Assembly: GCA_003550325.1 (NCBI GenBank) | Contig: QKWP01000430.1 | Location: 36,257-100,256, forward strand | DNA: 64,000 nt | Direction: 5' to 3' | From: Gigaspora rosea | Taxonomy: Eukaryota > Glomeromycota > Glomeromycetes > Diversisporales > Gigasporaceae | Shown here: positions 45,689 to 57,833 of the stretch, piece by piece | Layout: each line of letters starts with the position of its first letter | Numbering within the stretch: the first letter of the stretch is position 1 | Notes under the pieces: generated by a model | What the model was told of the DNA's origin: nothing | The model's database searches: none | Seen by the model: the letters and a program-made list of their open reading frames with translations, nothing else | Made by a program: the position numbers and the translations under genes

Positions 45689-46390
45689 TAGGGTGTCCAG
45701 GATTATGCGATTCGATGAGGTAAATTATGCGGGCGAATTAAGGTTGATTATGCGATGGATGCGAAATAAATTTAAAATTATGCGACCAATTAGGTCGATT
45801 ATGCGATTTTATTATATGTAATTAATTTTTTTAGTCTGTTTTTTCGGAATTTCACGGACATTTATCAAAGATTTTACCTCGACTATGCTCGTAATTTTAA
45901 GTTCATTCATTTTCTACATCGGAACTTAATTTAAGTTCATTCATTTTCTACATCGGAACTTAATTTAAGTTCATTCATTTTCTACATCGGAACTTAATTT
46001 AAGTTCATTCATTTTCTACATCGGAACTTAATTTAAGTTCATTCATTTTCTACATCGGAACTTAATTTAAGTTCATTCATTTTCTACATCGGAACTTAAT
46101 TTAAGTTCATTCATTTTCTACATCGGAACTTAATTTAAGTTCATTCATTTTCTACATCGGAACTTAATTTAAGTTCATTCATTTTCTACATCGGAACTTT
46201 TCGGGACCTACATTTTGTCACCACTCTATCACCCAAATTATAAATTTAAAGCTTGTCGAATGAAGTTAACATATTCCCAACAACCAATCAGATTTTATTC
46301 ACATGATTTATGCTTTTTTGCTTGATTATGCGATGCGAAAAATAGCAAATTATGCGCATAAGATCGCATCGCATAATCCTGGACACACTA
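45689..46390. mobile_element. Non-autonomous hAT element carrying a minisatellite (702 bp)
   Basis: Ends are inverted repeats of over 20 bp, TAGGGTGTCCAGGATTATGC on the left and the complement of TAGTGTGTCCAGGATTATGC on the right. A perfect 8-bp target duplication, ATGTGACG (45681-45688 and 46391-46398), proves transposition and marks the hAT superfamily. Subterminal ATTATGCGAT units repeat at both ends. The middle is a 34-bp tandem array. There is no coding capacity. Confidence 0.92.
45896..46199 (+). repeat. 34-bp minisatellite, about 9 copies, inside the hAT MITE
   Basis: The unit starts AATTTAAGTTCATTCATTTT and continues CTACATCGGAACTT. The copies are essentially identical. It starts and ends inside the MITE, so it is mobilised with it or expanded in place after insertion. 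Confidence 0.93.
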
Positions 46391-46453
46391 ATGTGACGGA
46401 AGCTACAGACACGTACAGTTCATGTGATTTTGCACGTACCGAGTATCACGTGG

Positions 46454-47169
46454 CCTATAAGAAAAGTGGTCCGAGATCGCACGGAAAAGCAGTGTATAGG
46501 CACGTGGTCGAGTGGCACGTGCTATGGGTCGGGATTGCACGTGCATGGTTCGAGTAGGCACGGGAATCGGCGGACCGTGTTGATCCGTATACACGTGCCA
46601 ATTTAACGTGAAATCACGTGAATCGTCCGTGCAGTTTACTAAGCCAATTAACACGTGCGATGGCACGTGAATGGAACGGGTAAGTAAATATAAATTTATG
46701 GTCCACTTTCCAATAGACATTTTATTAGAAGAGGACCGGATAATAGTTGAAGTATGTACATATCTGGAAGCTAAAGCAACTGCAAATGTGTAAAATCTTG
46801 CAAGGAATCTTTTTCCTTAAGATACCAGAGCAGGCTTACTTGCGAGTTTTTGAGATATTGCAACTTTTTTAAAAAAAAAATCGTTTGGCTCTTATAGTAC
46901 TCCGTGAAATGAGCCAGCACGTGTCATTTTTAACACGTTCCATTCCGTGTAATTCGACGTGCCATCACGTACAACGTGCATATGCGTGCCACCGAATGCG
47001 TGCCATTCCGTGTGACGTAATATAACGTGCCACCTCATTACCGTAGTATCCGTGTCATTTTTAATCGTGCCATTCCGTAAAACGTACCTATACGTGCCAC
47101 ACGGTCCGTACCATCCCGTGCATATACACTGATTTCCCGTACCATACCCCGAACCACTTTTCTTATAGG
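46454..47169. mobile_element. CACGTG-rich inverted-repeat element (716 bp)
   Basis: 17-bp perfect terminal inverted repeats, CCTATAAGAAAAGTGGT at 46454-46470 and its complement at 47153-47169. Both arms inside are packed with CACGTG and ACGTGCCA-type motifs in both orientations (46490-46680 and 46915-47130). It is non-coding and no clear target duplication is seen. Confidence 0.7.
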
Positions 47170-47172
47170 GAC

Positions 47173-47841
47173 GTAAGTTTTTCGAGGTATAATTTTTTTT
47201 AAATTTTGGAAATTTGATGGAAAATTTTTTAAATGAATTATATAAACATGTAAAATTTATCTAAAAAAATTTTCATCGAATTCTATTGAGTAGTTATTAA
47301 GAAATTTTCGTTCAAAGTATGAAATAATTATAAAAGTAACAGCGGCAGAAATTTTTAAAATCTTTGAACAAAAATTCTTGACAGTTAACTGATAGAATTC
47401 GATAGAAATTTTTAAATAAATTATATAAACAAGTAGAATTTGTTTAAAAGAAATTTCCAAGCAATTGTTGAGAATTTTCGTTCAAAATTTGAGAAATATT
47501 CTACTGTAGCTAATTAGGAGAGCAAAATTTTCCCGAAAACTACTTGATATAATTCAACAAATTTTTTAAATTGAATTACAGTATATTTAAAAAATGCCAC
47601 CGATTCTATCAGATAGTTGTCAAGAAGTTTTCGTTCAAAGTTTAAAAAAATTTCTGCAACAGCATTTAAAGATAGTAAAAATTTCTCAAACTTTGAATGA
47701 AAATTTCTCGACAACTTCTCAATAGAATTTGGTGAAATTTTTTTTAAATAAATTCTACTTTTTTATAAAATTAAATTCTATTAGATAGTTGTTGAGGAGG
47801 TTTGTCCAAAATTTAAAAAAATTCCATCTCGAAAAACTTAC
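47173..47841. mobile_element. Inverted-repeat element with internal repeat units (669 bp)
   Basis: Ends GTAAGTTTTTCGAG (47173) and its complement (47828-47841). The interior has several copies, in both orientations, of units like GAAATTTTCGTTCAAAG and GAATTCTATTGA. It starts 3 bp after the previous element. Confidence 0.62.
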
Positions 47842-49588
47842 ATATGTACAATATCACGTGATACTTGGTACGTGCGAAATCTCATGATCTTTCGTGTCCG
47901 TAGACTTTCCACACAACATGAAGGATGTGTCACATGTTGCGATTAAGGCATAAGTGATGAAAAGTATAGATCACCCATGCCATATTTTTTATATATGTGG
48001 GCGATATTTGCTCCACTTTGTAGCATGTTCGCCATCTATAGTTTAAAATATTTGGAATCACGTGTTGGAAGACCTTATTGTTGTGGTTGTATGAAATTTT
48101 TCTATTTTTAGTATTTAATATAATACTATATATTATATCTTTAATCCTAACTCTAAACTAATAAGTAAACCTTCCTTGGCCTAAAAAATTAAAGTTTTTG
48201 AGCTCATTTTTCTGATTCTAATAGTAGTTAAATTATTAAAATCAGCCTAGTGGATCCCAAGATACTTGGATCAAAGAAAAGAACATAAGAAAAACTATTC
48301 ATTTTTCTTTACATACACTTTAAAAAGTTTTTTTTATCATAATAAAATTTTACTAAGAAAATAATAAAGCATGATTTAATAAACTAACATTTTTTAAGCC
48401 AAATAGTGCTTGGACCCAGATATCTGGTAACTTGTTACTCTATCTGTTTTATGAAAGCCAGATACAAATAACTATCAGTTTTTATTTGCGGATAACTAGA
48501 TAAACCTACGGATAACTGAATAACCTATGGATATCCAGATAACTAGATAAACTGGACAACTTGCAAGTAATGCAGAAAAATTTCTTTTAAAAAACTGTCA
48601 GTAAACAAATGTAAACCAAAAAATCAACTTTAAATCTCCAAGCCCTTAATGGTTTTAGTCCAGTAGTTAAATTAACAAGTGAAGTTCTTGAAAACTCTCT
48701 CAAGGCCACAATACAGCATTAGTTAATAAGTTTATAGCTAAAGCCATACAAAGTTGATTTTTATTTTGCATTATATAAAGTCTAAAAAGATGGGTCAGTC
48801 AAATTTTTTTTTACTATAAATTAGCTTCACCAGTATAATATTTGTCTGCATTTTCATCTTTAAACAAGTTGGACAAGTTATGCAAATTTAAGTTCAAGCA
48901 CCTGCAAACTTGGCTACGTTATCCTCAATTTTTATGCTTACTTGATACCTTCCAATTCTTAATTTCATACATTATACTATTACATATGCTAACCTATATT
49001 TGTTATTAATCTTTCCACTCTATTCCCTCTTCTGCACTATTTTCTGACTACTATATATAATAATCTTACCTAAAATAATATTTTTTAAGATAAAGGATTA
49101 TATAGCTATTCTACTTTCTGATTATATGATATTTTACCACTTCACATGAAATAGGAAATACTATGTTTAATCTTCTAATTGGTAAATAGCATAATGAACA
49201 GACATTTGTGTTTTAATATAACAGATATTGTGTATACTATAATTGACAATAAGCTTTGCAATAAAAATTTTAATAGTTAAAAGATTATTAAAAACTGTAT
49301 AAAATTGTGGTGCTTCATGCCACCTATCATACTAGTAAATTTAAAATTTTTAAATCAGGTTTTTCTTATTTAATGTGTATTATTAAAGGGTTATAATTTA
49401 AATGTTTATATTGTTTGGTCATATCTTTGATTCAATGCATTTTTTCAAGTTTTTTGATTCTGTTAAATTATTAATTTGTTTTTGTTTCAAAAATTAAATA
49501 TTTTTGGATATAAAAGGTAAATTAGTACTAGCATTAGCAATTAAAGTTATAAATAAATATTATAATTATTGAATATTAAATTATTAAT
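47842..49588. other. AT-rich intergenic DNA
   Basis: It contains the second copy of the dispersed repeat (48142-48290) and a GGATAACTAGATAA-type run near 48485-48560. No gene seen. Confidence 0.45.
48142..48290 (+). repeat. Dispersed repeat, copy 2 (see 9321-9471)
   Basis: Same order of motifs as the first copy. The right edge in both is AAAAGAACATAAGA. Confidence 0.7.
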
Positions 49589-49593
49589 ACTTT

Positions 49594-52159
49594 TGTAACA
49601 ATAATTTTTTCATCATCTCCTTATTTTCATATTGGTATAATTCTTTAAGTTGTTACCTACCTTCTATAATTGTACAACCGTAGTCATGTTGATCCTATCT
49701 TGATAGTATTAGGCATTGTTATGTATACTCAGTAGCTGGATGGCATAGTTATAATGTAATATTAGTTTTTTTGCATAATAAATTATTAGCTCATTGCTAG
49801 AAATTAGCATAACATTCTAAAATTTTTAAATATATATAAAGGCTAGCACTTGCTTTGGTTAATAAAAATATACCTTTTTCAAAATTCTTATATAAAATAA
49901 AAGTTATATAATTTTGTTCCTTTTATAAATAAATGCCTAATAAATTATAAATATCTGTTTTCTATAAATTATTGCCCAATTCATATGACCTTTTAACATC
50001 AACTATCAGAGTTAAACTCAGCATGAAGTACTAAGCTCTCCCATACGATAGTGTATATATTACCAATTGTATGGAATAGATATTAACCTATGCCTTCTTG
50101 CTTTTGTATTCAATTTTATATTTAGCCCTGGCCATAAACTTACGATCCAGCCTTGAACAACATTGAATATGAGAAAAAAATTGAGGTCCAAGATAACTAT
50201 AGTGTTACTATCAGTTGGAAGATATTAGACCCACCAGTTAAAGCTACTTGGATAGTAAACAATTAATATAGATTATTGGCAGAAAAGTTCAAATAGAGAA
50301 TTCTAAAGGAATTAGAGTGCTTTGGTATAAAAGGAATTGAATCGAGCTCAATATGGTTAAAGAGAGAGAAATTGATATATATTGAAAACAAGAGGTAATT
50401 AACAACACAGCACAATCTGTCAAAGATCGATATAGGAATTTAAACAATACAACAGTCAAATAATTCTAGTTACAGTCTTAAATGTATTATTCAATGTATA
50501 AAAATAAATCAAGTAACAGTGTATCAAAACAATTAATCAATCAATAAACAAACAATAAAAATAAATAAATAGCAGCAGAATGCTAACAGACAGTGTTGAG
50601 AATTTGATAATAAAATAAAATGTATATAAGTTGCTTTTGGTTTTGAAATGCCTACTAACTTATATAGGGTCAAGGTTTTTATTAAACAAATAATCAGATT
50701 GAAGTCTGAAGTCTTTATTGAAGGCAGAATTTAGGCATTTAAATACATGTTTCTATCTATATAAATTAATTACAATACTCTACTCTAAAGTAACTCTTAT
50801 CCATATTCAACTTATTTTTAGGATCATTCAATTCTTTTTAATACCAATTCCTTTATTAATTATATAAATTACTGATATGCCTTTGCCTTATTTAAGAGTT
50901 CCATCCATGAAAGAGAAATTCTGAAATGTATTAGCAGATTCCTAAAAATATTTGAATGCCTTTGGGTATTCAAGATAGGCTAAATATTCCAATGTAGCTA
51001 TGAAACATGTACTGAAGACTTCTTATTCAAGCACATTGGTGTAAATAGAGGCTGAGATTGTAGCAGCTGATCCAACTTCCAATTGATAATCATATCTATA
51101 AAAGACTTCAATTCAACCTTTAGTATAATGGCCTGATATAGTAATAGAATTGATATATATATGTATAACAAAATAGGAAATCAAAGAGATATGTATACAA
51201 TAACAAATAACTTATAAAGAAATGGTAATGAATATTCATATGTTAATCAATTATCGATCATAACTGAGAATCAAAGTATGCAGTTTAAGCTCAGGGTGAT
51301 CAATGTAATTTAATCATGGGGTTCCAATATCAATATATAAGACTTTTAAGATAGGTAAAAAATTTTTAAAATTTTTTTCATGTATAATAATAGTAATAAT
51401 TATCCTAACAAATGATTAACTGAAAAAGTGAGCACAGAAACACTTACCTTTGTTTTGTAGTTGAGTTTGTGAGGGACATTTGTAGTTGTCAATCCACAGA
51501 TACACAACAGATAGGCAGTAATTGCAACATGAGGACTCATGTTTGAAATTTAGTTATAAATTAGAATGATATTGTTATTTTATTTGGTTAAGTGATCTTT
51601 TTTCTGTTTCTCTTTTTTGTTAAGATTTTGGTAGGCCCACAGGAGCTCACCCTTCAAGAGGAGGCTAATGTAACAAATAATTTTCCTTTGTCTCCTCATT
51701 TCGATATTTGTATAATTTTTTAAGTTGTCACCTACCTTCCATAATTGTACCATCATAGTCATGTTGATCCTACCTTGATAGTATTAGGTATTGTTATATA
51801 TTCTAAGTAGCTGGGTGGTGTAGTTATAATGTAATATTAGTTTTTTCGCATAATGCTAGTTTTTCAACATAATGCTAAATTATTAGTGTATGCCTAGAAA
51901 TTTAGCATAATGCTCTAAAATTTTTAAATGTATATAAAGGATTGCTCTCACCTTGGTTAATAAAATATACCTTTCCCAAAATTTCTATATAAAATAAAAG
52001 TTATATAATTCCGTTCCTTTTATAAATAAATATCTAATAAATCATAAATATCCATGTCCCATAAATTACTTCCCAATTCATATGACCTCTTAACATCAAC
52101 CATCGGAGTTAAACTCAGCATGAAAATACCAAGCTCTCCTATACGATGGTGACACTACA
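49594..52159 (+). mobile_element. Coding-free LTR element with direct LTRs (2566 bp)
   Basis: Two direct repeats of about 470-490 bp (49594-50060 and 51669-52159) start TGTAACAA and share long blocks such as GTTATAATGTAATATTAGTT and GTTAAACTCAGCATGAA. The right copy ends ..GTGACACTACA. CTTT (or ACTTT) flanks the whole unit at 49590-49593 and 52160-52163. A purine-rich AAGAGGAGGCT precedes the right repeat like a polypurine tract. The 1.6-kb interior has no open frame of note, so this is a TRIM/LARD-like non-autonomous LTR retrotransposon. Confidence 0.75.
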
Positions 52160-53089
52160 CTTTGGGCTTTAAAGAGCAAAGCGCAACTAAATATAAATTT
52201 AGACCTAATTTAGAGATACATGATGCACAGTATTATACTGTACCTAGATTATAAAAAACATTCCATTTGGAAGATTTAAGAAGTTTGTTCCAATTCTACT
52301 CTTGACCTTGTTAATAATTTATATTAATTTTTTAGTTAGAAACTTTCAAAAAAATGCTTATGTTTGAAATAAATTGGCTTGCATTATGCTAACTTACTCG
52401 CATAAAAATATATCTACAAAATGCATATGCATGGATTTCAAAATTCGTACGCATTTTTATTAATAGTTCTAATAATAATAGACAGATTTAAATATTTGTC
52501 TAAAGGTAGCTTTTATGTAATAAAAGGAGTAATAAACTAATTGTTTGAATGGAGTTAATAATAATAACGAGTAATAAATTATTATGTTAGTGCAATTTTT
52601 GTGACATTTAATTAGTCTGATAATCAGTCCTAATCAATCCTTGCTTGCAGTCCGGTCTAACTTTTTAAAAGACTGTCAGCCTTTGCCGGACGGACCGATA
52701 CACAGCCTTATTAGAGATACGCTTCTATTCTTATTCCGAAGGTAAATCTCTACTGAGTTGTTAACTCTAACTCGAAACAATGTACAAAAACTAGAAATCG
52801 CTATGTACAAGATTCAAATATTCCAATGTACAAGAACCGAATGTGTACATGGTTTGAGAAAAAAAAGGAATAAACAAATCATGACAAATATTACAATGTA
52901 CAAAGCTGGTATGTGTACATAACGCTCGCAACCGCTATGTTCAAAAACCGGAAATTGTACATAATTTCTGCGACACCTCCCACTCTATTTGGGGCTATGC
53001 CGATTCTATCTACATATGGCTAAATATAGAAAGGCTAATACTATAGCGACGAAATAAATAAAGAAAAAAACAAAAGGACAAATAATAAA
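52160..53089. other. Non-coding, with TGTACA-rich cluster
   Basis: TGTACA/TGTACATG-type words recur about eight times between 52779 and 52965 in loosely repeated context. A short CCGGTC / GGACGGACCG patch lies near 52650-52710. No gene seen. Confidence 0.4.
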
Positions 53090-53780
53090 TAGAGCTTGTA
53101 CCCGTATAAGCGTTACCCGGGTAACCCGGTTAACACCTGTCAACCGGGTCATAGCTATCGTTAACCGGGTGACCCGGATTTATTATCCATAAGCATGATA
53201 ATGTGACGTACAGACGTATGTACAGTACGTATGTCCGTTGGGAGTGAGGTCATTTTAAATTTTATTATTTAAACCCAGTTTATTTTCCGACGGCCTCTAG
53301 CCGTTGGAGAATAAACTGATTATGTTACAGCTATTATCATGATTCTCGGAGCACCTGTAAAATTTGCCGAATGAATTTTAGGCCGGTTAAACTTATATAT
53401 TAAAGTTTATACATAAAAATTAAATAAATTTATCGGTTACCATTATCATTATACGTAGTTTTTTAAAAAAATGAATTTATGATTTTGCATCAATCAATCA
53501 AAAAAAAACCGGGTTGCCCGGATTATTAAGATGACCCATTTTATAATGTTGTAAACGGTGAGTAACCCGGAGCTTAAATTTTTTAACGGGTACACCCCTA
53601 AAAAAATTACATACCCTTAAGAGCTACCTCAATTTTGCATTAGCCAATCAAACAAACCGGGTCAACCGGGTCACCCGGGTAACCCGGATTTTTCAAAACA
53701 ATCCGGTTTGTGACCCGGTAATAATCTGGTAAACGGGCGGGTTATCCGGAATTTGAAATTTATTTCGGGTACAACCTCTA
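53090..53780. mobile_element. GGGTAACCCGG-rich inverted-repeat element, hAT-like candidate (691 bp)
   Basis: Ends TAGAGCTTGTACCCG on the left and complement of TAGAGGTTGTACCCG on the right. Both subterminal zones repeat words like TAACCCGG, ACCGGGT and GGTCAACCGGG. An internal ACGGGTACACCCC near 53577 suggests a second, nested end. No target duplication could be matched. TIR style resembles the hAT-like element at 1655-2291. Confidence 0.55.
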
Positions 53781-53902
53781 GATCGTACCTACGTATGTAC
53801 GCTGTGAAGGGCTCCCGCGCCATCGTTTTATTGTTTATTAATAATAAACAATAAAAACGATGGCGCGGGAGCCCTTCACAGCGTACATACGTAGGTACGA
53901 TC
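53781..53902. mobile_element. Near-perfect 122-bp palindrome at a TA site
   Basis: Arms of about 60 bp, starting GATCGTACCTACGTATGTAC and including CTGTGAAGGGCTCCCGCGCC, are complementary almost without mismatch around a short AATAAT centre. TA flanks both ends (53779-53780 and 53903-53904). The GC-rich arms stand out from the AT-rich surroundings. It is probably a young foldback MITE; as DNA or RNA it would form a strong hairpin. Confidence 0.8.
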
Positions 53903-53904
53903 TA

Positions 53905-54319
53905 TGGAATAATGATTAAATCATGCAATTTAAAATATAAATATGCGTAACTTTATTTTAAACACATGATATTCTCTGTTTAGAATCACCACAAAAATCA
54001 TAAGATAACATCTTTCAGTAATTGCACATAGTCTATCAAGAGATTTATCATATAACAGTGTTTTATTGTTCAAAAAAAAAAAAAAGCTTTTTAATAACAT
54101 ATATTGAAGTGATAAAGTTTTTGAGCGACCATCGATATAATCTACACGTCTATTCTTTCCAAGCTTTTAACGCTTATCATAAAAATATAATATCAACTAA
54201 TAATAATAACAAATTCAACATGTGCTAAATAAAAAATAGTCAGGAAATAAAATTCATAAATAATCATAAAAAACTTATGCGTATGCATATAACCACATAA
54301 ATTAATGAATATAAAAAAT
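53905..54319. other. Intergenic, no gene seen
   Basis: AT-rich. The 68-residue open frame at 54022-54228 is not supported by codon bias or motifs. Confidence 0.4.
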
Positions 54320-55503
54320 TCAAGAATTTTCATAATAAATAAGACCTTTATCCTTTCCTTCTTTGATCTCTTCTGGAGTTAAGCTACTAATCATTCCAAT
54401 ATCACTTTGAAATACTAAATAACTACCTTTCTTAAATTCAATCTTTGCTTTCAAACGATGCGTTATCAGAATACGTTGAAACTCTTTTGTAGAAATATTT
54501 AGAGGTATAAATTTAGTATTATTCTTTGAAGGTATACGCATTCCAACTTCAAATGAGTAATTATTTTCTGAAGGTTGCGGTAAAGTAGGAAGTTTTTTTT
54601 TATCGATTAAAACTTTAGTAGATTCTATTTTATTAGCAGCTATAATCGCATTATTCTTAGCAATACATTGCAATTCAATTAGTTGAAGCTTAATCTTTTT
54701 AATATTTATATCCACTGTCGTTGGTTTCAAGGAAGTCAAATTTACATATAGTGAAATATAATCACCCATACTCCATCTAATCAGATAATTGAAAAATAAA
54801 AGATTAATTTCAAATAAAAGTTTATCGTTTAAGCAAAAAAAAAAATTGAAACATACAAAAATTTTTTCAACTCGCATTTTACCAATGTATTACCAACTTT
54901 ATATTCCTCAATTGCTTTATCATAATCTGGACATTTCATAATGATCGGTCGTTCCAAAGGTTCAGCCGGTAGGCACCATCGATTAATCTGACACTTTACG
55001 GAAATAATTTTTTCAACATTCTTATTTGATATTAATCTTGCTTCCAGAATATAATTTATGCTTGCATAAATGTTATAATCAATATCAAATGAACTCGGAA
55101 GATCATCCTCGAGTTTGATGTTAAACCTCAAATTTAAATTGGTGACAGGCTGATAATCCAAAATTTCCCAAGCATTATAGGTATAATGACAAAATACTCG
55201 ATTGAATTTTTCATTAAATCGTTTATATATACTTTCACACAAGGTAGATTCTTGGCCAATTAGAGAAATTTCAACTTTATTTAAATAAAAGGTTTATTGA
55301 TAGGGTAATGTAGATGAAAATTGCCGGCGATGAAGGATGGCCCAATACCAAGATATCCTTGTTTTTTTTTTTAAAAAAAAAAAAAGGATTAATTCACCAT
55401 TTTGAAATTTATGATATTCCCGTATAAAAGACAAAATATTACTAACCATGTTGGAAGGTTTTGATATTCTTCGAAGAATAGGTGAAAAATGCATGCTTAT
55501 CAT
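54320..55503 (-). CDS. Arrestin-domain protein (alpha-arrestin-like), multi-exon
   Basis: Minus strand. The last exon is 54776-54320 (MGDYISLYVNLTSLKPTTVD ... TKEFQRILITHRLKAKIEFK, ending in IYYENS). An 80-bp intron at 54777-54856 has GTATGT donor and GATTAG acceptor; splicing joins ELKKF-L-WSMGDY in phase. The middle exon, 55274 or so to 54857, reads VEISLIGQESTLCESIYKRF, VFCHYTYNAWEIL and LPSSFDIDYNIYASINYILE. The LPSSF..YxxIxYxLEA pattern in the N-terminal half and the SHRLKxKI pattern near the end are the usual arrestin-fold landmarks. An upstream piece at 55503-55380 (SFIREYHKFQNGEL) may be the first exon. Alpha-arrestins act as adaptors for ubiquitin ligases in transporter endocytosis; this one shows no PY motif in the part seen. 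No internal stop is evident. Confidence 0.62.
54777..54856 (-). other. 80-bp intron of the arrestin-like gene
   Basis: GTATGT donor (complement at 54851-54856) and ATTAG acceptor next to 54776. The frame changes across it and becomes continuous after removal. Confidence 0.65.
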
Positions 55504-57472
55504 ATTTTATATAAGAACTTTTTGAAGGTCCATTCATTTTGTTGTCACTCGTAATTTGAGAGTTAAATTTGTATATGCAAAAAAAAAAAAATGTCTAAGC
55601 TTTCTTATCTATTTATACTTTTTTTTTTATCAAGATAAATGCATCATTATTATACGCACTTTTGGCGTTAATCTGCCATACATCTCTCAATGGAATATTA
55701 TATATCATTATTTCTATTTTAATCCATTACTTTAATTATATATATATTCGTAAGTTCGTCATATGTAATGTTGCGGCATATACTAAAGCTGAGAATAACC
55801 TGACGTAATCTGCAATGTAGGTCGGCTAATGCGGAATGAGTTTTGAAAATTTACCTAATTTAAGATTAGGGCTGGGGTTTGAGCAATTTTGATTAAGAGG
55901 ACCTATAGGTAAAATTAACTCCCCGACATTTTTTAATAATGCGCCAAAGTAGGTTTTGATTATTAATTCTTGTATTTTTCGCACTATTCTCTTTTTATTT
56001 TTTTTTTTTCGCTTGTTTCGTTTCGCCGGGCTGATCTGTATTAGTCAATGATTGGTTGATCATCCGACGATCATCTGTTTAAACAATTGTGATCTACACC
56101 TTCAGCCAATCTCAGCATAAGCCCATATGCCGTCACGTAATATCTAATAGTTATCAGGGAGTGTAGGTGATATTGGTTCTGCATCATCTAGTGGCCATTT
56201 GTTGGCCCCGATCATGCAGCGAAACGGCATTTTCGGGGTCAATCAAATGGTCACTAAATGATGCAGACACATCGCCTACATTCGATATTATCCGGGAGTG
56301 GTCATTTATTATGTTACACATATTAATTATGTTATTTCATAAAGTTTAGTTTATTGATCATGTGGTTTCTTTGTTTTTGTTTTCCTTTCCTTTTTTTCTT
56401 TTTCTTTTTACTCGGAGACTTTTGACATGAATTAAAACAATTGTTAAGATATAAAAAACAAAAAAGATATATCTCCAAAAAAGGAAATATTAAGGTTCTG
56501 GATCGTCCGAACATGAAATAAACATACCATGATATAGTATTAATAAGAATGTATTCATAATTAATATAAACAGATTTATATAAAGTATTTATCAGTAAGT
56601 TATGCGGCATTGTTTATAATCTTATTACTGTAGCCTTAAATGCTCGTACAAATCACATGATCACTATTTAATTTGCTTGATTCGGTTGGTTTATTTTTCA
56701 TTGAATTTTGCTAAACAAAAAATTAATTTCAAGTTTATTATCGATTATTTATTAGATTTAGCCCCGATTGGTGATATTGTATATATGATATATGATTATG
56801 TGCCATCAAATTTTTAAAGAGCTGAATTTTATATATATCATTGATATCTGCTGCTTCATATACACAATCAATTATGTAGTATTGCATGTACTGTACGTAC
56901 CCTAAATTATTTGATATTAATGATATAGACGAATCGTCTCAATGAGTTATAAAGGCATTCGGCAAGTTAAGGTTACGACATTGTGTTATAAATAGCTATG
57001 ATGCCGTAACTATGTTTAACATTTTTAAAAAATATATATTTTTCGAAACTTCTTTATTATGAATTCGTCCAAAAATGGTAGTATCCAAAAAACAACCTAA
57101 TTAATTAATCCTCTCCAATCTTTTTTTGCTGGTGCGCTGTAGATCGCTTCCGTATAAGTTTAAAGTTGGATACGAATTCCATTTTTATAAATATTATCTT
57201 ATAGCGCTATAGTGCTGTATGCGCTATAGCTCTATATGCGCTATAGCACTTATGCGCATGCCCCAAGAATTCTCTATCGTATTCGGGTCGTATTTATGAG
57301 ATTTTTTTAAGTTCACCGACTTTTGATTCCATAGTTAGATGTATGCATTACAATTAAACTTTATTCTATTGTGTACGTACATCAAATAATTCCCAATTAT
57401 AACTATGATTCCACAATTAGATGATATATCTTAAGATTTTATCATGTTTGCTAAATATATATAAACTTTATA
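55504..57472. other. Intergenic with foldback element and short tandem repeats
   Basis: No gene is supported. A GCGCTATAG-type repeat (about 57206-57247, four units) and a T/C-rich run near 56370-56410 are visible. Confidence 0.4.
56162..56280. mobile_element. Foldback MITE, 119 bp
   Basis: Inverted arms of about 50 bp. The left has TGTAGGTGAT, CTGCATCATCTAGTGGCCAT and TTGGCCCCGA; the right has their complements with few mismatches. Loop of about 15 bp. Confidence 0.7.
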
Positions 57473-57833
57473 CAGTATACCCTCCCAAATCCGATGTGCA
57501 TGGTGGACAGATTTAGTATCGGTTTTGAAAGATTATCAGGTTTAAAATACTAATAGCCCACAGGCCACATGATCATAGATAAATATATTTGGCTATATTG
57601 TATTTATTATAGATATACTCATTTACAAAAACCTAATCTAAGCCAATCATTTATTTTACCTGACAAACCGATATCTTATTGATACCTGATAATCTGCTAT
57701 TTCTGATAACTGATACTCAAACGATCAGGTTTGAATTATGGAACAGGGAACAGACATGGTGGATCAATTTTTTATCGGTTATAGTGGATTATTGGTTTGA
57801 CAGGATCTGTTTTGGAAAGGTGTAGGTGCACTG
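57473..57833. mobile_element. Pogo-type MITE (361 bp), TA-flanked
   Basis: Starts CAGTATACCCTCCCAAATCC, ends with complement of CAGTGCACCTACACCTTTCC, TA on both sides (57471-57472 and 57834-57835). Its right third (GGAACAGACATGGTGGATCA ... TTTGACAGGATC) matches the right end of the pogo-2 transposon (36225-36292), and its left part matches that element's left end (ATGGT.GA, TATCG.TTTTGA.AG). A deletion derivative of that family. Confidence 0.85.

Noticed and set aside
45896..46199. CRISPR-like regular repeat array
   Set aside because: The 34-bp units are contiguous with no unique spacers, inside a eukaryotic hAT MITE; it is a minisatellite.
46403..46720. Overlapping frames on both strands in the CACGTG-rich element
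   Set aside because: Open only because the repeat words lack stops; no protein-like conservation.
54022..54228. 68-residue frame beside the arrestin-like gene
   Set aside because: AT-rich chance frame with no motifs.
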